DNA of 64,000 nucleotides, from contig OZ244849.1 in assembly GCA_965220875.1 (NCBI GenBank), positions 1,178,001 to 1,242,000 on the forward strand. The letters are read 5' to 3'. The notes below the pieces were generated by a model that was given only the letters and a program-made list of their open reading frames with translations, made no database searches and was not told the DNA's origin. Source of the stretch: WTFY01 sp965220875 (GTDB lineage Bacteria > Pseudomonadota > Gammaproteobacteria > UBA4575). Below are positions 62,493 to 64,000 of this stretch, in pieces (positions within the stretch are counted from its first letter, which is position 1; every line of letters starts with the position of its first letter). A program made the position numbers and the translations under genes.

Positions 62493-63773
62493 TCATCGCG
62501 CTTTCACCTTGAGTCCGGGCCCGATCTCCGGGAACTGCGTCACGACGACTTTGGTACCGGAAGGGAACTCTGCGTACACCAGTACATCCTTGGCAACCTT
62601 GCGCAACACCTGTACCGGATGGGCTGTCAGACGGTCTTCATTGACGGCATACACCGTTCCGTCATCGTGAATTGCCGCTTCGGGCAGCCTGAAAACGTTT
62701 CGGTAGAGTTTGCCTGGCACGCCAACCTCGATGAAGGCGCCAGGTCGCAGCGGGCTGTCCAGGCCGGGTTCGAGGATGCGTGCATGGATGTTGACGCCCC
62801 CGCTGCCGGCGTCGATCTCGGCGCCAAGCCGCTCGATCACGGCATCGTAACGAAAGGACTGCTGTCCGATGCGCCAGGTGACCGAGACCGGGCTGCCCAC
62901 GAGAAGTTGTCCTCCCTGCAGTTCCGTGCTGCCGGCCAGGCGGCCAAAGTCCCTTCGGCTGAGCTGGAACAGCGCTTCGAGCCGGTGTGCCACGATCAGC
63001 CGTGCCAGGCGGTCATTGCTTCCAACCCGCTGTCCCACCGCCGCCACGACACCCGCGAGGTAGCCGTCCTCGGGAGCCGCCAGGCGCGTGTCACCGAGAT
63101 GGCGCCGAGCCAGCTTCAGGGCTGCCCGGTCGCGTGCCAGGGACGCGTTCATCTGTTCCGTCCTGGCAACAAGCCGGTCGCAGGTTTGCTGATGTCCTTC
63201 AGCAGCCTGCCTGGCTTCGTTGTAGGCAATTCGTGCATCGTCCTGCACCTTGCGTGAAACCGTGTCCCCGGTCCTCAGCTTGCGCTTTCGTTCGAGGTCG
63301 ATCCTGCGAAGCTCCACCTGTTCAAGTGCAATCTCCAGCAATTGCCGCTGGGCACGCAGGTCAGACCGGATTTCCTTGAGTTGTGCCGTCGAGGAGGCTA
63401 CGGCAGCTTCCTTGTCAGCCACCTCGATTTCGTAGTCAAAAGGGTCTACGACAACCAGTGTCTCGCCCCGCCTTACGGTAGCCCCCTCGACGAAGTTTTT
63501 TCCGAGCTGGACGATACGTCCGGTCACCAGCGGTCTCAGTTCCACCACGCTGCCGGCAACGACGGTACCGAACTCCTGGATAACGGGCCGTTCATCGGTC
63601 ATGCGGGCCTCGAACACGGAAACGGGCCACGCCTTTTCCGAAACCGGGTTCGGCGTGGCCAGGGGACGAGTTGCCCGCAGGTAGACAAAAGCCGATACCG
63701 CAACGGCGATGACCAGAAGCGGCACAATGACTCGGGCGAGTTTCTTCACGTTCCTGCTACCTTTCCCTAGCAT
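62493..63773 (-). CDS. RND efflux periplasmic adaptor (membrane fusion protein)
   Basis: HlyD/AcrA-like adaptor that joins the RND permease to an outer-membrane channel. About 427 residues: an N-terminal membrane anchor (VIVPLLVIAVAVSAFVYL), a lipoyl half (VRRGETLVVVDPFDYE), a coiled-coil hairpin at about 120-210 with Arg/Glu-rich helices, the second lipoyl half (RLAAPEDGYLAGV) and the barrel domains. ATG 63773 or GTG 63749 (MKKLARVI) could be the start. Confidence 0.9.
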   Translation of the reverse strand: MLGKGSRNVKKLARVIVPLLVIAVAVSAFVYLRATRPLATPNPVSEKAWPVSVFEARMTDERPVIQEFGTVVAGSVVELRPLVTGRIVQLGKNFVEGATVRRGETLVVVDPFDYEIEVADKEAAVASSTAQLKEIRSDLRAQRQLLEIALEQVELRRIDLERKRKLRTGDTVSRKVQDDARIAYNEARQAAEGHQQTCDRLVARTEQMNASLARDRAALKLARRHLGDTRLAAPEDGYLAGVVAAVGQRVGSNDRLARLIVAHRLEALFQLSRRDFGRLAGSTELQGGQLLVGSPVSVTWRIGQQSFRYDAVIERLGAEIDAGSGGVNIHARILEPGLDSPLRPGAFIEVGVPGKLYRNVFRLPEAAIHDDGTVYAVNEDRLTAHPVQVLRKVAKDVLVYAEFPSGTKVVVTQFPEIGPGLKVKAR

Positions 63774-63779
63774 GCGGTC

Positions 63780-63806
63780 TTCCGGCACTCCACATGAATG
63801 CCGGAA
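63780..63806. promoter_or_regulatory. Perfect inverted repeat upstream of the RND operon
   Basis: TTCCGGCA, 11 nt, TGCCGGAA, ending 6 nt upstream of the likely adaptor ATG. The geometry fits a dimeric repressor operator, as RND pumps are often controlled by TetR-family proteins. No regulator gene is in the window. The remaining 194 nt to the right edge show no clear gene. Confidence 0.5.
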
Positions 63807-64000
63807 ATGTGTCGAATAGTACACCAGTGCAGCCATTCAGGCCTACTGTTCCGGATGGCTGCGCCGTACCGCGCCCTGCTGCGGTTTTCGAGTCTCCGGG
63901 TTTCGTGTAACGCTCCTGCGGTAGTCCGGCATGCAAGTCGTTTGAAGAGGTGTCTGTCCTGCGTGTATCCGTTGAACCGGTTGTGAAGGATTCCGGCTCC

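Noticed and set aside
63798..63986. Short plus-strand frame at the right edge
   Set aside because: No ribosome site or family pattern; 62 codons only.

Overview
This window is a gene-dense (about 95% coding) stretch of a gammaproteobacterial chromosome, G+C by eye in the high 50s percent. I call 55 protein genes, one cut by the left edge, and see no tRNA, rRNA, CRISPR, IS or prophage. Gene order matches the core of gammaproteobacteria (map/glnD next to rpsB-tsf-frr-uppS-cdsA-dxr-rseP-bamA-skp-lpxD-fabZ-lpxA; rnhB-dnaE-accA-tilS-pyrG-kdsA-eno-ftsB-ispD-ispF; pepA/valS divergent from lptFG; xerD-dsbC; parE-parC; epmB/efp; aroC ... leuCDB-asd). A two-gene gnnA-gnnB cassette for a diamino sugar in lipid A sits beside lpxB, an arrangement known from Acidithiobacillus. 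I cannot name the species.

Layout. 1-2.1 kb (minus): N-terminal part of glnD and map. 2.1-14.0 kb (plus): translation factors, isoprenoid and phospholipid genes, the outer-membrane assembly genes rseP-bamA-skp and the lipid A genes lpxD-fabZ-lpxA; pyrH is absent from its usual place between tsf and frr. 14.0-17.2 kb (minus): lpxB, gnnB, gnnA, as if a gnnA-gnnB-lpxB block had inverted. 17.3-33.2 kb (plus): rnhB to ispF, a YoaA-type helicase, tsaB, a DUF2007 zinc-ribbon protein and a Tsx-like outer membrane protein; ispD appears to have a one-base deletion. 33.3-37.8 kb (minus): valS and pepA without holC. 37.9-47.98 kb (mainly plus): lptF, lptG, an RDD protein (minus), xerD, dsbC, parE, parC, htpX. 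48.0-51.8 kb: the EF-P lysylation genes epmB (minus), efp, epmA, then psd and a small membrane protein (minus). 51.9-59.3 kb (plus): aroC, an MFS transporter, leuC, leuD, leuB, asd and an SDR. 59.3-63.8 kb (minus): an RND efflux pump and its adaptor.

Cell-envelope construction dominates: lipid A (lpxA, B, D, gnnA, gnnB, fabZ), Kdo (kdsA, with CTP from pyrG), LPS export (lptF, lptG), outer-membrane protein assembly (bamA, skp, rseP), phospholipids (cdsA, psd, accA) and undecaprenyl carrier (uppS, fed by dxr, ispD, ispF). The LpxA acyl-chain ruler position is Met, which predicts short (about C10) acyl chains, so with GnnA/GnnB the lipid A structure can be partly predicted.

No wholly new system stands out. 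The observations most worth checking are the missing pyrH, the ispD frameshift, the inverted gnn-lpxB block, an acidic tail on ribosomal protein S2, a repeated promoter-start geometry that implies leaderless mRNAs at three genes, and two strong palindromes upstream of accA and the RND operon.
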